Below the pieces are notes generated by a model. It saw only the letters and a program-made list of their open reading frames with translations, was not told where the DNA came from and ran no database searches. The translations under genes were made by a program, and so were the position numbers. 64,000 bases of DNA from Semisulcospira habei (lineage: Eukaryota > Mollusca > Gastropoda > Semisulcospiridae). Position 1 is the first letter of the stretch. Each line of letters opens with the position of its first letter. Location of the stretch: positions 90,472,229 through 90,536,228 of the forward strand of contig BTPG01000006.1 in assembly GCA_036245525.1 (NCBI GenBank). Direction: 5' to 3'. Shown here piece after piece: positions 36,056-47,856 of the stretch.

Positions 36056-36780
36056 AACACAAAACCCTCAGACTGGGTGACCTACCATTTTATGTGAAAA
36101 TGGGTTCCCATATTTCTATTTATTCTAGGGCTCTGGAGTTGATGCCAATGTTTAGAACTCACCTTATAACTAAGCTCTACAACTTAAAATAAAATAGACA
36201 TTTTCTAGAAACAGAGCCACTGGATGGAAAAAAAATGGGTGTTTACCCCAAAAGTGGGTGCCTCTCACACAAAACTGGGATTACAGTGAAAATACCTCAC
36301 TAAAGATACCTTTGGTTGATTTTACTATTATGATTGTTTGAGTGGGGTTGTAAGGGGGTTGGGGGGGGGGGGAGAAGTGTGTGTGTGTGCGGGGCGGGGG
36401 GGGGGGGAGGGGAGGGTGGGGGGGGGGGGGGAGAGGGGGTCATCACTTTTGGTTTATAGAGCTGCTCAATGCACTCTTATGAATGAAAGAGTTTCATTAT
36501 CAGTGGAATCAGTAGGTCATTTCAGAGGCGCACACTGAGTTGCACGTCAAACCACTCACAAATACTCATTTGGAGTGCACCAGATGGATCCAGTTGGCAA
36601 AGTCCCACATTCCACACTATAGGACAGCTAAGACTGAAAAGCAATCGCGGCGTTTATGGCGCGGTACAAGGTTTAAAACTAAGAAAATGTTGTTTTTAGA
36701 AGCGTGTCGGGCAAAAGTTTTTATGAAAACTGTTTTAAAACCTCTTTTAACTCAACTTTTCTTAATGTTAAAAGTGTTTT

Positions 36781-37706
36781 ATTGTACATTACTTAACGTC
36801 CCGACAGCAACAAGGCTTTCTCAGGACGTGCCTGCACTGCTTGTGAAAAAACAACAACTAAACAGAACATTGAATGTATATCGCCAGCCGGTCAAATACA
36901 TTAAATAAACCTAACACATGGGGCCTACATAAAGCTAAGACCATTTAGCAACACACATCCAATATCAAGAGCTACAGGCAGTGCAGACAGTAGGGAGAGT
37001 TTTAAAAAGTCAAATACAGGTGAATGGACAAAGGGCCGACAGAGACACATGCCCCAGAATAGAGAGAAAAACCCACCCTGTGGGGCTGACCAGGGTGCCC
37101 CTGGGAAATAAAAAGTAGTTAACCCCACCCAAGTCCCCCAGGGCAGACCCGGGTGGGGTTAAAAGTGTTTTAATTTACAAGCATGTCGTAACTGATATGC
37201 ATCTATTCCAACGTATAGTGCTGGATATTTTTCCCATCCTCGCCTTCTCTCGGGCTTCGCTCAACACTCGACTTTCCAGTCCTTCCCTGAAACACCCCCA
37301 ACAAGTCTGCCCTCAACACTCGACTTTCCAGTCCTTCCTTCAAACACCCCCAACCGGGTCTGCCCTGGGGGACTTTTTAGTTCCCAGGGGCACCCTGGTC
37401 AGCCCCACAGGGTGGGTTTTTTCTCTATATTCCGGGGGCATGTGTTTCTGTCTACCCTTGGTCCATTCACCTGCATTTTCCTTTTTTAAACTCTCCCTAC
37501 TGTCTGCGCTGCCTGTGGCTCTTGATATTCGATGTGTGTTGCTAAATGGTCTTAGCTTTATTTAGGCCCCATGTCGTAGGTTTTATTTAACGTATTGGAC
37601 CGGCTGGCGACATACATTCAATATTCTGTTGAGTTTTTGTCACTAGCAGTGCAGGCACGTCCTGAGAAAGTCTTGTTGCTGTCGGGACGTTAAGCTATGT
37701 ACAATC
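36781..37706. mobile_element. Foldback transposon with arms of about 370 bp
   Basis: The left arm 36,781-37,157 (ATTGTACATTACTTAACGTC..GCAGACCCGGGTGGGG) is inverted at 37,348-37,706 (ACCGGGTCTGCCCTGGGGG..GACGTTAAGCTATGTACAAT) with scattered mismatches. The spacer of about 190 bp holds a repeated CAACACTCGACTTTCCAGTC motif. No transposase is encoded; apparent ORFs are arm shadows. No clear target duplication. Confidence 0.8.
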
Positions 37707-38109
37707 AATCAACCTTCCTTCAAACGGACAGCATTCACACAAATAATACTTTACTATTACATCAGAAAATGGCCCATCCAAGCCTGCACTCTTTTAACTG
37801 CACTAAACGACTGACTGGTGCAGACGACGCATGAAACGACGCTGACTCTGTGACGTCATTTCCATTCAATCAATTTGTGCATACAATCCAAAAGGAGATG
37901 CGGCATTGATAACATCGACAAACCTACAAAATAAAGCAACAGGTTCAACCAAAAGGTCGGGCAGGACAAAAGACAACAGCAGCCTCACCCAAAGTCTAAA
38001 CGTCCTCTCTTACAATGCGCACTCATACAATCACTTCACTTCTTAGCAACCGGCGCACGAATATAATTATAGGCTAAGTCAAACTAAAACAGAAGATAGT
38101 GGCGAAAAA

Positions 38110-38180
38110 CCCTTTAAAATAGAAACAAAGAACGACGTTTCAGATCAAATATTCTTCATCTGACATGGAAACAAACGTAG
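38110..38180 (-). mobile_element. Penelope-type 3' terminus remnant with hammerhead-like core
   Basis: On the minus strand CAGATGAAGAATATTTGATC is followed by TGAAACGTCG and then a T-rich stretch. This resembles the GATGAAG - hairpin - GAAACGTCG arrangement common at Penelope-like element ends. No RT is nearby. Confidence 0.35.
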
Positions 38181-39481
38181 AAAACGTATAGGCTAAGTCC
38201 CTGGTGAACGTATACATGAATCTCAAATCTGCCACTAGACATCACCTTTCTCCACATCACCCCGGAAGTACATTACAACTCAACACTTTTTTTAACAAAA
38301 CAACCACACCCTCAAATAACAAACCTAATTCTGTAGAAACATAAACAATTTACTCCCTAAAACAACAAAATATCCCCCCTGACCCATATCAGCTATGAAG
38401 TTATTTATAGCTAGCTGAGAAGGGTGATGTAATACATACACGCTCATTTTCAGGGTTCTGTGTCACAACACACACACACACATTGCTGGGAGGGACAAGT
38501 TTTCAAACACACTACCGGCGTGTCTGTTAAACACAAAAGTGCATGTGTTAACGCCAAAATGAGAAAAACGGATTTTTTTACTTTTTATGAATCTTTACCG
38601 CAAGACAATGCAGAAACAACCCTCAGAAAAAATGGGTGTCTGACTTGGAAACCCAGAATTATACACATACCCAGTTTCCATAAGGATGGTAAAGACAGTC
38701 ACCCGTTTTAGGTCTTTCGTCTACACACACACAGACACGCACACACACACACACACACACACAGTCACATGCTTTGACACAGCTGTCAAACACCCGTGAC
38801 CCTTGACCTTTATGATATCATAGAGTTGACTGAACTAGTATAATATACATTATTACTTAGGAAGGTCTTATCATCAGCTACCTTTGTGCCAAATTTGATT
38901 GAAAATTTTGCAAAACTGTTGATGATACATGCAACTACAATTCTTTCCACAAGAAAGGCCAAGCCATTATGGCTCACGTGGACAACCGATATATACTTTT
39001 GTGTGACCTTTGTGACCATAAGTAAAGGACTGGCTTTCGCACCAGCAAAGTCTATGTTTTCTCAAAATGTAAGTTTTTTTCACACATATGTACACCCCCA
39101 CCCTTGACATTTGCAACATGAGTTAAGTAAATTAGTATGCACATGATGGTCTTACTCTTATCATCAGCAACCTTTGTGCCAAATTTAATTGAACATTTTT
39201 GTGAAAATGTTGATACCTACAATGTTATCAAAAATCGGCATTTTACACACATTTGCAAGCCTATGACCCTATCCGAAGGGTTATCCAATTCCAAATCAGT
39301 ATGCATAGATAGATTTTACCATCAGGTATCTCTGTACTGTGGCAAGTTTGGGTTTGAAGACTTTGTGAGCAGTATTTGAGAAAAAAAACCCTCCTCCTTT
39401 CCCAACCAGGCTTGGGACTGGCTATGGCGGAGTTGTATTCCTTTGCAGATATTATAATCCAAACGCACATAAGACTGAAAT

Positions 39482-40069
39482 TTAACCCTTTCGCCGCCAC
39501 AGGTGTTAAAATGTTGCATTTCCCAGTTCATTACTTCATTTAAAAAACAACATGGAGATGAGAAAACAAAATTTGTACACTGACACCTTTTTTTCTTCAT
39601 ATGACTCACTCAATCAAAGTTTTATATCTGGCCTGATGCAAGAAGAATAGACAAAATCTGTGTTCTCAACACACACAACAGACAGTTTACACACAAGGCA
39701 GTCACCAACACAGTAACAAACACATGATAACATGTCTATTAAGAAAATGTTCAACTCACAACTGAAGCATAGTCGGTTGTTCAGAGCTCTACAGATAATC
39801 CATAACACACTAACTCACAAGCATAGTCGTCCATGAAGAATACACAACACTCTTCTACATGAAATCTGCTTGCGAGAGTGCTCGCACTAGGATCGTTATC
39901 TGAGCTATCTTGCAAATTTCCACACACAAAAAAACTCATGGTCAACTTTGGAGGCTCCTCGTTCGAATCAACATCAGTTTGTGATCGTAGGAGGTTCAAA
40001 CGACGCAAAACTTCCTCCGTAGAATAGTCTCTTGTGCCGCTCACTTTGCCCTATCGAAGTTTCAGCCAT
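39482..40069 (-). pseudogene. piggyBac-like transposase N-terminus remnant with TTAA terminus
   Basis: On the minus strand ATG at 40,069 starts MAETSIGQSERHKRLFY. A frame change is needed to continue as DYSTEEVLRRLNLLRS followed by an Asp/Ser/Glu-rich stretch, a layout like the start of piggyBac-derived transposases (from memory of the family). No catalytic DDD domain follows. At 39,482 TTAACCCTTTCGCCGCC is a piggyBac-style end (TTAA plus CCCTTT) facing away. Its CCCTTT start matches many MITEs here. The other terminus was not found. Confidence 0.35.
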
Positions 40070-41708
40070 CACGAAAAAGCACCGCTCCAAAAAAGTCAGA
40101 AAAACTCGCAATTTCTTCGCTCAAAACTCTCAAAAGCACTCAAAGTTGGCGCTGGAATCTATTAAGAGGGGATTTCCCTGTCCCATGATGCACTCTTATT
40201 GACCAAACCTACCTCATACATTAGTCACGATCAAGTGCAGGCCACGGAACACAGTGCCGTTTTTGTACTGCCCAGTCTCTTAGCCATAGTCAGTCCCAGG
40301 CATCCCCTAATATTTCAAACCCCTAAAGAGCAGCGCCCACCAGCTGCACATTTGCCATGCACAAAATAACCAAAAGAACAGCACATTGACAGTCTCATTT
40401 CTTGGCTCTGAACCTGATTCCTTACCAACCCCACACCCAATCACCGCTGAAATCAGCGTGCCCCTCAAATCACTACGTCAACGGCAACTCAACATAGGCC
40501 CACAATTGTCCACTGTATCAGCTCAGGATGGTATGAATCAAAGCACCGAACATGTCTCCTCTCAGCTAACCAGAAATTTCCAGCAAATTCCAACATTCAG
40601 CCCTACTACAAATTTTCAAACAAGACAAAAATTATTTTTAAAAACACCGGTCCTCTTACTGCCTGACCTGAAAGACAGACTCTCCCACCTGAACACCATT
40701 CAATCTGCCATCAGTGCAACCCTTAGACACTAGCTGAGTCAAACCCAAAGCGACACCATTGAATGTTGCTGCATCTTTATGTTATGGCCCATTATGTGAA
40801 GCGCGTTCTTGTGGCGTTCACAATGCTGTTGATGCCATGAAAAACAGACTATATATGGTCAGAATGCCTCCAAAATTGGCATGTACATCAAGTAATATAT
40901 CTGATCTTCAGAAATGTTGGATTTGAGACACAGACACATGAAAGTTTTTTTTTTTTCCATATTTTTCCACTACCCCCCCCCCCCCCTACTTTTTCTGTTT
41001 TTCCAAGTTTACACACACATGCAATAGAATCAAACTGACTTCTGGTGGGCTGGACAACTGAAAAAGGTTACCATGACACTGACATTGATGAAAAATGAGC
41101 TTTCAGACCCAAGGCCATTTCCTTGTGTATCTCAGGGCAGCCAAAAAGACAATGCTCAGGCATCCTCGTTGACCCTGTTGTCAACAAGCAGGAAGAGGCC
41201 TGTAACCAGCTGCCATGCCCTATATGCTGCTTGCAATCTTTTCCACAGTCAACAGGGGTCATGAAACAGCTGTGGCAATTTAAACATTAAGTCTACTGAA
41301 CTAACCCACAGACAAAAGACTACACAAAACAGCCAAAACTATGCTACGCGGGACACACTGCATACCCAAACAAGTGTCTGGAGTGCTTATTTAGGAGGTA
41401 GCAGGGAAAAATGGTTATGTACAGTTCATTTTTATATAAAACACACGTGTCAGAGTCTCAGAAGACCTCAACTCATGTTGCAAATGCAGCAGGCATGTGT
41501 GTGCCAAACCTGTCAACACTCCTGTAAAAGCCTGTACTGGTAGCCACGACTGCCGGTCCCATTACAATGCACTCAAATGAGCTTTACGCAGTGTAAAAGT
41601 GGTTGTGTTTGGCTCAGAATAGACACCAGAGACATCCTTAATGACAATTACAGCAGAATGCCACCTCAGATGCAGCCAGTGTACCTGGATCATGCAAAAT
41701 AACACTGA

Positions 41709-41792
41709 AGGCACCAAGCTAATCTGACAGTACCCTTGAATTATCATGGTCAATCCATCTCCTGCTTCAGGGACCCGGGCGAAATGGGTTAA
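41709..41792. mobile_element. Right half of a hairpin MITE
   Basis: GGCACCAAGCTAATCTGACAG, ACCCTTGAATTATCATGGTC and CCATCTCCTGC run to GAAATGGGTTAA. The left arm is absent. Confidence 0.65.
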
Positions 41793-41859
41793 GACACAAT
41801 CAGAAATACTGCCGAAATGTTCTAAGAACACATCACAGGGTCGGATCACACCTTACTCC

Positions 41860-42550
41860 AGGGGGGGGGGGGGGGGGGGGGGGGGCAAACTTCTTGTTTG
41901 GGAACATGAATTGCTTCCAGGGTTTAGGAAAACGGGGGGTAGGCATCAGGCTCTTGCTTCCAGGGGCTGATAGATCAGACAACAGGGGGGTGGGTGGTAC
42001 TAGTGGTCGTCAGACCTTGATTCCATTGGCCGCAAAATCAAATGGGGTGGGGTGGGGTGGGTGGGGGTGTTGTCAGACATTGTAATCAAACAATAATGTG
42101 GGGGGTGTCACACCTTGCTTCCAGGGGCAGAAGAATCAAACAAAGGGGAGGAGGGGGGGGGGGTTATTTGACCATCCTTGCTTCCAGGGACCGCAAAATT
42201 CAAACAACCCGATAAGGGGGGGGGGGGGGGGGGGCGGGGACAGACCTTACTTCCAGAGGCCAAATAATATAACAACGGAGAGGGGGGGGGGGGGGGGCAG
42301 ACAGACCTTACTTCCAGAGGTCAAATAATATAACAACAGGGAGAGGGGGGGGGGGGGGTAGTCGACAGACCTTGCTTCCAGGGGGCCGCAAAATTCAAAT
42401 CTGGGGCAGGGGCTGGGGGGGGGGGGGGGAGGAAAGAGGGGGGGAGCGACAGACCTTGCTTTCTGGGGTTGAAAAATCAAACAGCGGGGAGTGCAGGGGT
42501 GAGGGGGGGGGGAGGGGCAATGCGATAGACCTTGTTTCCAGGGGCCGAAT
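41860..42550. repeat. G-rich minisatellite, about 11 units
   Basis: Units of 45-80 bp share AGACCTTGCTTCCAGGGGC plus CGCAAAATTCAAACAAC followed by a G tract of 5 to 18 bases (for example 41,964, 42,111, 42,173, 42,240, 42,302, 42,366, 42,450). Many G runs lie close together on one strand, so G-quadruplex formation is likely. Confidence 0.85.
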
Positions 42551-42559
42551 GAAGAAAAT

Positions 42560-42800
42560 AAATGTCAAAATATAGCTATTTTGGACCTATTTCCTGAGCC
42601 CCTGTGATCTTGACCTTTGTGAGAGGTCACTCAAATTGGTATATTTAGAAAGGCCTCGCCACAAGGTATCTTTGGGCCAAGTTTGAAGAATATGGCTTGA
42701 AAAGTCTCCGAGAAAATGCCAACGTTAAAGTTTACGACGGACGGACGGACGACCACTGGCCTAAAACATAGACTCACTTTTGCTTCACACGTGAGCCAAA
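42560..42800. repeat. Dispersed repeat segment (ACGGACGGACGG end)
   Basis: CTTGACCTTTGTGAGAGGTC, TTTGGGCCAAGTTTGAAG and GACGGACGGACGGACGACC then CACGTGAGCC. It resembles the repeat copies at 38,780-39,100 (GGCTCACGTGG, TTTGTGCCAAATTTGA). Class not recognised. Confidence 0.4.
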
Positions 42801-42886
42801 AATGTACTTTTACATACGTACGTACCCACACACACACACAAACACACCACACCACACCACACCACACCACACAGACACGCACACAC

Positions 42887-42894
<8 letters not shown>

Positions 42895-42968
<74 letters not shown>
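42895..42968. repeat. (CA)n at the right edge of block 2
   Basis: CA array of about 74 bp followed by GAAAGAAAGAAAAAT, the same right flank as the CA tract in unit 1. Confidence 0.9.
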
Positions 42969-42977
<9 letters not shown>

Positions 42978-43177
42978 GAAAAATACCACTGTTAAAAAAC
43001 AAATTTCATTTGTTTTCTCTAATAATAATTGCAAACATACCCTGAAAATTATCCTGACAGAGTGCATCTACAACCCCCCAAAAAGAAGAATAAACTGATT
43101 ATGCCGTTGTTTACCTGAGGAACATAATTATTAAATCACACACCATGAATCAAGCACTGTACAAGTAATCTTCTACG

Positions 43178-43263
43178 ATTTGGCTGCCGGTAGCACTTTT
43201 TGGCTAGGTGATTCATGTTGGGAATCATGTCACCAAAAAGTGCTACCAACAGTAAAAGGGTTA
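43178..43263. mobile_element. Short hairpin MITE (copy of 17,458)
   Basis: GCTGCCGGTAGCACTTTTTGG pairs with CCAAAAAGTGCTACCAACAG, followed by TAAAAGGGTTAA. Confidence 0.65.
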
Positions 43264-43530
43264 AAAAAAATAATCGTTGGAGGTAAAAACCGGGTAATCA
43301 ATGTACACATATTCGACATGCGAGCACTACTGAGTCAACGGCTTAACAAAACTATCTATCAACCCTTCAATGTGAGGACACCATGCAACTGCAGAAACCT
43401 GCAGCTATGACTCCCCTATGACTCCGCCCGCTGTTATATGGCCTTAGTCGCCTGCTCGGCGTTAAACCCAAATAACTAACTAACCCTATGACTCCGCCAA
43501 ATTTGCAGGCTCAGTTTAATAGTTTACATG

Positions 43531-43952
43531 TACAGTCGAACCTGTTTGAACAACCACCTTTTTTTTTTTTGCAAATAAAAATTGACCTTAATAGATGTGC
43601 TCTCAAGAAAAGTCTTGACAGGCAGAAAGCATCACTATCCATTAGCCCATATACTGAGGCTAAAAGCTTCAAATCTGTACACTGCCATATGCAAGCTACA
43701 TTATAGTACTTACAGATAATAATATAGACTAATGGCTTTAGTTTAAGGGTGGTGCCAGAATAGCTTGGCGCCTAGAGGTGCCAATCTTATCTGGCACTAC
43801 CCCTGAACTATTTTAGTCAAACTTATTTCACACACAAGGGTTAAAGACCATTATTTAGGTGGACACAGCAACCTAAGTCAAATGATGGTCTCAAAGTTTC
43901 ATTACAGGTGTTCTCACAATGAAAGAGGTCGCTCAAAACAGGTTCGGCTGTA
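43531..43952. mobile_element. TA-flanked mariner-like MITE (copy of 17,821)
   Basis: Same TIRs (TACAGTCGAACCTG / CAGGTTCGGCTGTA) and the same nested hairpin as the unit 1 copy. Confidence 0.7.
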
Positions 43953-44114
43953 CATCACACTCACTCAGCAACCTTATACACATTTGCAAGAAGGAATAAA
44001 ATCATTTTTCAATTAAATCTACTCAGATGTCTAGTATGTACATGTATAAGTAATAGTGTGAACCCGTCAAAGCCAAGGTAAAATGGTGTAAAAATGCATC
44101 CTGGTTTTTCATAT

Positions 44115-44184
44115 TTAACCTCTTTGTGCATGCAGCCTTGATTACCTTTCACAGTACTGATGGATGCATGCACAAGGGGGTTAA
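44115..44184. mobile_element. 70-bp TTAA MITE (copy of 18,414)
   Basis: TTAA at both ends and identical arms. Confidence 0.85.
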
Positions 44185-44262
44185 TACCACAGAGCCTTTT
44201 TTGAGTGACCACCCTTAGGCGAGATCACCTATCACTAGAAACTATCATTTAAGTGTAGCCAC

Positions 44263-44476
44263 TTAACTCATTCTACCCCAAGACCGAAATCCCCAAATTT
44301 TGAAGTCCTCCTCTGAAGACGGCGTTGCAGTGCAGGACACATATCGACCCTGATAGTTCAAGGGTGATGCCAGAATAGCTTGGCGGCTATGGGCGCCAAG
44401 CTATTCTGGAATCACCCTTGAACTATCAGGGTCGATCTTTATTTTGCTGTGGTGTGTCTGGGGTAGAATGAGTTAA
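44263..44476. mobile_element. TTAA MITE inserted at the unit junction
   Basis: TTAA, CTCATTCTACCCC, a hairpin (GATAGTTCAAGGGTGATGCC..GGAATCACCCTTGAACTATC) and GGGGTAGAATGAG, TTAA. At the equivalent junction near 18,562 the sequence reads CCAC-ATAA-ATGATGG, i.e. an empty site with a TTAA-like target. Confidence 0.9.
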
Positions 44477-45285
44477 ATGATGGTCGTTAACCCATTACAT
44501 CCTGATAATGATTTTTTTTTTTTCAAATTTGTGAGTTGTTGTATAAAGGCTAGATTTTGTTCCGGCAATAGATTGACCATGATAGTTGAAGGGTGGTGCC
44601 AGGACAGCTTGGCACCCGTGGGCTCCAATCTGTTCTGGCAAGACCCTTGATCATGGTCAAGTTTTTTCTCATGTTAGAGCATATCAGGACTTAAAGCTTA
44701 AAGGTGGCACTTTTTTGCCCCTCAAGACTTCTCTTAACCCTTTTCATCCTGATACACGCATTGCTTGAAATACATTTGACTGCTAGTTCATGCTGGCACC
44801 ACCCTTGAACTATAGTTGATCTATCTCCTAATCCGAGTTATGCAGCCTTCGTAGGGCAATGAAATTTTCCAAAATCAGCCTCAGGATGGAATGGGTTAAT
44901 GGGTCTGTTAGGACCACTTGTTTTGGTGCCAAAACGGTAGTAGCTCAAAACAGGTTCTACTGTAGGCAAGTTCGAAACTGTCATCATCTTGAGTACTACA
45001 CTACTACTGGAATATGTGTTAGGCGGACTGGTCTGTGATTGTGGACCTTGTAGCTTCAAGCAGTAAGGTTGAAAACACAGAGCAGCATACCATACTTCTA
45101 TACACACGTGACCTAAAGCACAGTTTGGTGTGAAGCTGACCTGACATTGACTATAAAGTGTTAGATTTTGATTGGATGATTGTTTATGCCAACAGTGAGC
45201 TGATCACATTTTGCCTCAACACACTACAGCAGGAGATGAATGAATGGTGATAATTTGAGGGTAGTGCTGGATTACTATGGTGCCT
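44473..45285. repeat. Tandem segmental duplication, unit 3 (stub)
   Basis: This matches 18,562 to about 19,400 (and 5634 to about 6450). Similarity stops after GTGCTGGATTA near 45,272. It carries the MITEs at 44,487-44,694 and 44,734-44,899, both with hairpin deletions. Confidence 0.88.
44734..44899. mobile_element. TTAA MITE with left hairpin arm deleted (copy of 5896)
   Basis: TTAA at both ends; TAGTTCA joins directly to TGCTGGCACCACCCTTGAAC. Confidence 0.85.
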
Positions 45286-45933
45286 GATGGCACTTCAAAC
45301 TAAAGGGTCTTTGTTACAGCATTTTAAAGAAGTTTTGGGTCTGGGTAGGGGGTCGGGGTGGGGGTGGGGGGGGGGGGGGGGGTTAAAGCTTCCTGGCTTA
45401 GTAATGGGCCGTGAGCCGCAAGGCCGACTAGGCCCGGCAACTGAGTAAAGTATTAAATGACACTTTCCATCATCAAAATAAAGATCAGTAGCAAATTGTG
45501 TATTTGTTTGTATGTCTATAGAGTGTATTTAAATAAAATGTGTCTAAATGGGATTTTCAAAGCGTGTTTCTTTCTTTTTTTGGACGTTCACTGTCATATC
45601 AGTAGCAGGCCATTTTGTAGCAGACGACACATTTCTGTCAAGGGTTGTCGCCCTTTTCCTGCACGTTTTCGCGTTTCAAGCGTAGAAGAGCGCTCGGAAT
45701 TTCCTAGGATTATCCGCAAACCGAAAATAGAATTCCACTGAAAACTGGTTTAGCTTTGGTTGTGAAATTGCCCAACCAGATCAGGAAGAACGCTGGATAG
45801 CGATGGATCAGTGGCCTTTCTGTTGAAATGGAGAACGTTTTGAACACGTCGTAATTTAACGAACAATCACAACAGTAAGTTCCGGCCTAGGCCTAAGAAG
45901 ACTATACAGCCTTTTACGAGTTATACGTCAATT

Positions 45934-45940
<7 letters not shown>

Positions 45941-46021
<81 letters not shown>
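45941..46021. repeat. (AT)n microsatellite
   Basis: Perfect TA dinucleotide array of about 80 bp. Confidence 0.97.
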
Positions 46022-46026
<5 letters not shown>

Positions 46027-47463
46027 TCATTAAATTCTGAGAATGCTGTGCTAAAGCCATTAAATTCTCGGTTGGTATGGGCCTCATGTACTATAGATAT
46101 ATATGGGGACCATACATTCTGTCTGTGTTATTCCTGTCTTGCATGTGCGCGATGTTTGATTGTATGTGACTTGTTTAACACTATAACACCATTTTCGTGC
46201 TCTCTCCCTAGTTCAAAACCCTCCCCAGTGCGCAAAGGCCATCGGGCTGATGTCAGCCCATCGGCCTTTTGCGCATTGGGTCGTAAGCTGTTCATTTCTT
46301 CAAAGGTGTGTCCATGTAGTGAGAATGATGTGGGTTTCTCTTCTTGATGACAGCCATGGTGACATTTGCTGACAATAAAATTTCAGATTCAGAGAACTTT
46401 ATTGTCCCAGGTTTAAACTAGGGACATTTTTCGTTTGATCCGAGATACATATACAATAAAATAAAATGTCTCTTCCGTTTCAAGTTCATGCAGTCATGTG
46501 ACGTTCCATATGCAGTAGCACCCTTCCCCATTCACACACCCAGTTCCCACCCTGATGCAGATTTAACCTGTGGTCACTGTGGACAAAATGTGGGAGAAGA
46601 AACATTCACTCTCAAGCACGTAAACAACAGATACAGAACATAAATTTATTGGGTACAAACGTTCTGTGTGTATATTACAGAATTGTGCCCCATGAGCCTA
46701 TTGAGCAAAAAGACCTATGGGGCAAGTCGCCTTGGTTGTCCCACGCATACATGTCTGTGTGCGGGCCAACTGGGACCGAGGTCTGTATGATGATAATCAA
46801 GACTTTCCTGCTCAGCCCTTTTTTACTTGGGACATTTTTTTAACCATCCCCGTACGTCGTGTTGAAACTTACATGGAGTACATCCTGGGTTTTCAGAGTC
46901 ATTTTCCTAAGTATACTTTGGTGTACAGTGTTGGTCTCTAATGACCCTCAGTTTTTATGACTGCTTCAGTAGATCGTACGACTTTGTTGTTTATTTATTC
47001 CTTTATTTAGCAACAAAACAAAGTCAAAATTTAGGGGGTGGTAGAAATTACTTTCACTAACAGTCATAAACATTTGTTGAAGTAATTTAGTAATTGACGG
47101 AATTATTTGCATATGTGCAAGTGTGCTGATTTTTTTTTTAACCGAGGGTGTACATACACATACAGGGAAGGTAAACGTTTTGGTCACATCTTCATTTGAG
47201 AAAAGCATCTTTCAAGCACTGTACTGATCTCTGCTGCAGGTCAGCCTCGGTATACTGCAGTTGCCTGGGAGCCATTAAGTTAGGCCACGATCTTCTCACT
47301 CACTTCATTGTGCTGCTTGGTTGTACTTGATTTGTGAAGATAACCCCCCAGTAAGCGCATGGTCGTCTGGCCGAAGTTAGCCTTAGTTGGTCCACATATA
47401 CCTGTCCGTGGAGTGCAAAGCAACAAAGACCTATGTCAGTTAGAGAACTTTTTACCCACCAGA

Positions 47464-47581
47464 GGCCAATTGCATGAGTGAGCATGGTTCTGCACAAGCC
47501 ACTAAGCAAAGTGCTCCGCTATAGTGGAGCACTTTGCTTAGTGGCTTCTGCAGTACTAAGCTCACTCGAGCAGCTGGCCCC
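47464..47581. mobile_element. AGCCACTAA-family palindrome, long form
   Basis: GGCCAATTGCATGAGTGAGC..AAGCCACTAAGCAAAGTGCTCC pairs in large part with GGAGCACTTTGCTTAGTGGC..GAGCAGCTGGCCCC. It lies about 90 bp before the first coding exon of the host gene. Confidence 0.75.
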
Positions 47582-47668
47582 AGATACCTTCTTCAGAGCT
47601 CAAGACCTGCCATGTTACATCTGATACTGCAGTAGACTGGAGTGTGTAATACTGACGCTGATCTACAG

Positions 47669-47856
47669 GTATCAATCTTGGGAGAAGGTGATGGCTGGCC
47701 TGACAGAGAAAGTGGTTGCGGAGCTGCAGCAGATTTTCCCAGAGAGGAAGAAAGAGGACCTGCTTGGGATTGCGTCTGATCCCTCACTGCATTATGGCAC
47801 CATCACGGAACAGTTGCTGCTGCAGCGAGCCATTGAGCACATTCTCGACTCTCGTG
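47669..47856 (+). CDS. Host gene, exon with start codon
   Basis: The acceptor TGATCTACAG ends at 47,668 and ATG at 47,691 (AAGGTGATGG context) begins MAGLTEKVVAELQQIFPERK, followed by EDLLGIASDPSLHYGTITEQ and LLLQRAIEHILDSR. The exon ends at the donor G|GTATGT in phase 1. The Leu-rich helices with FP near residue 16 and a terminal A-x-x-x-I-L look like a CUE/UBA-type ubiquitin-binding fold, but this is inference. Three following exons join in phase. An RNF216-type RBR E3 ligase, whose N-terminal part has similar repeats, is a possible identity, but the diagnostic RING domains lie outside the window. Confidence 0.75.

Larger units (their letters stand above)
36053..42894. other. Block 2 of about 6.8 kb, present only in unit 2
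   Basis: This block is bounded on both sides by (CA)n, while unit 1 has a single (CA)n here. It holds poly-G runs (36,358-36,440), a foldback element, a Penelope-type terminus, a piggyBac-like remnant and the G-rich minisatellite. 38,780-39,380 contains two or three diverged copies of a repeat with GGTCTTATCATCAGC and CTTTGTGCCAAATTT. 40,200-41,700 shows nothing I can name. Confidence 0.75.
45286..47668. other. Region upstream of the host gene
   Basis: Contains poly-G (45,368-45,382), (AT)n (45,941-46,021) and an imperfect palindrome (46,224-46,280). Near 45,660-45,875 a moderately CpG-containing segment ends in ACAGTAAGT, a possible splice donor of a 5' untranslated exon for the gene that starts coding at 47,691. 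This is only a candidate. Confidence 0.35.

Noticed and set aside
36540..37565. 122-codon frames at 36,540 and 37,197 and the 67-codon frame at 36,925
   Set aside because: They lie in or across the foldback arms, and two are the same sequence seen from opposite arms.
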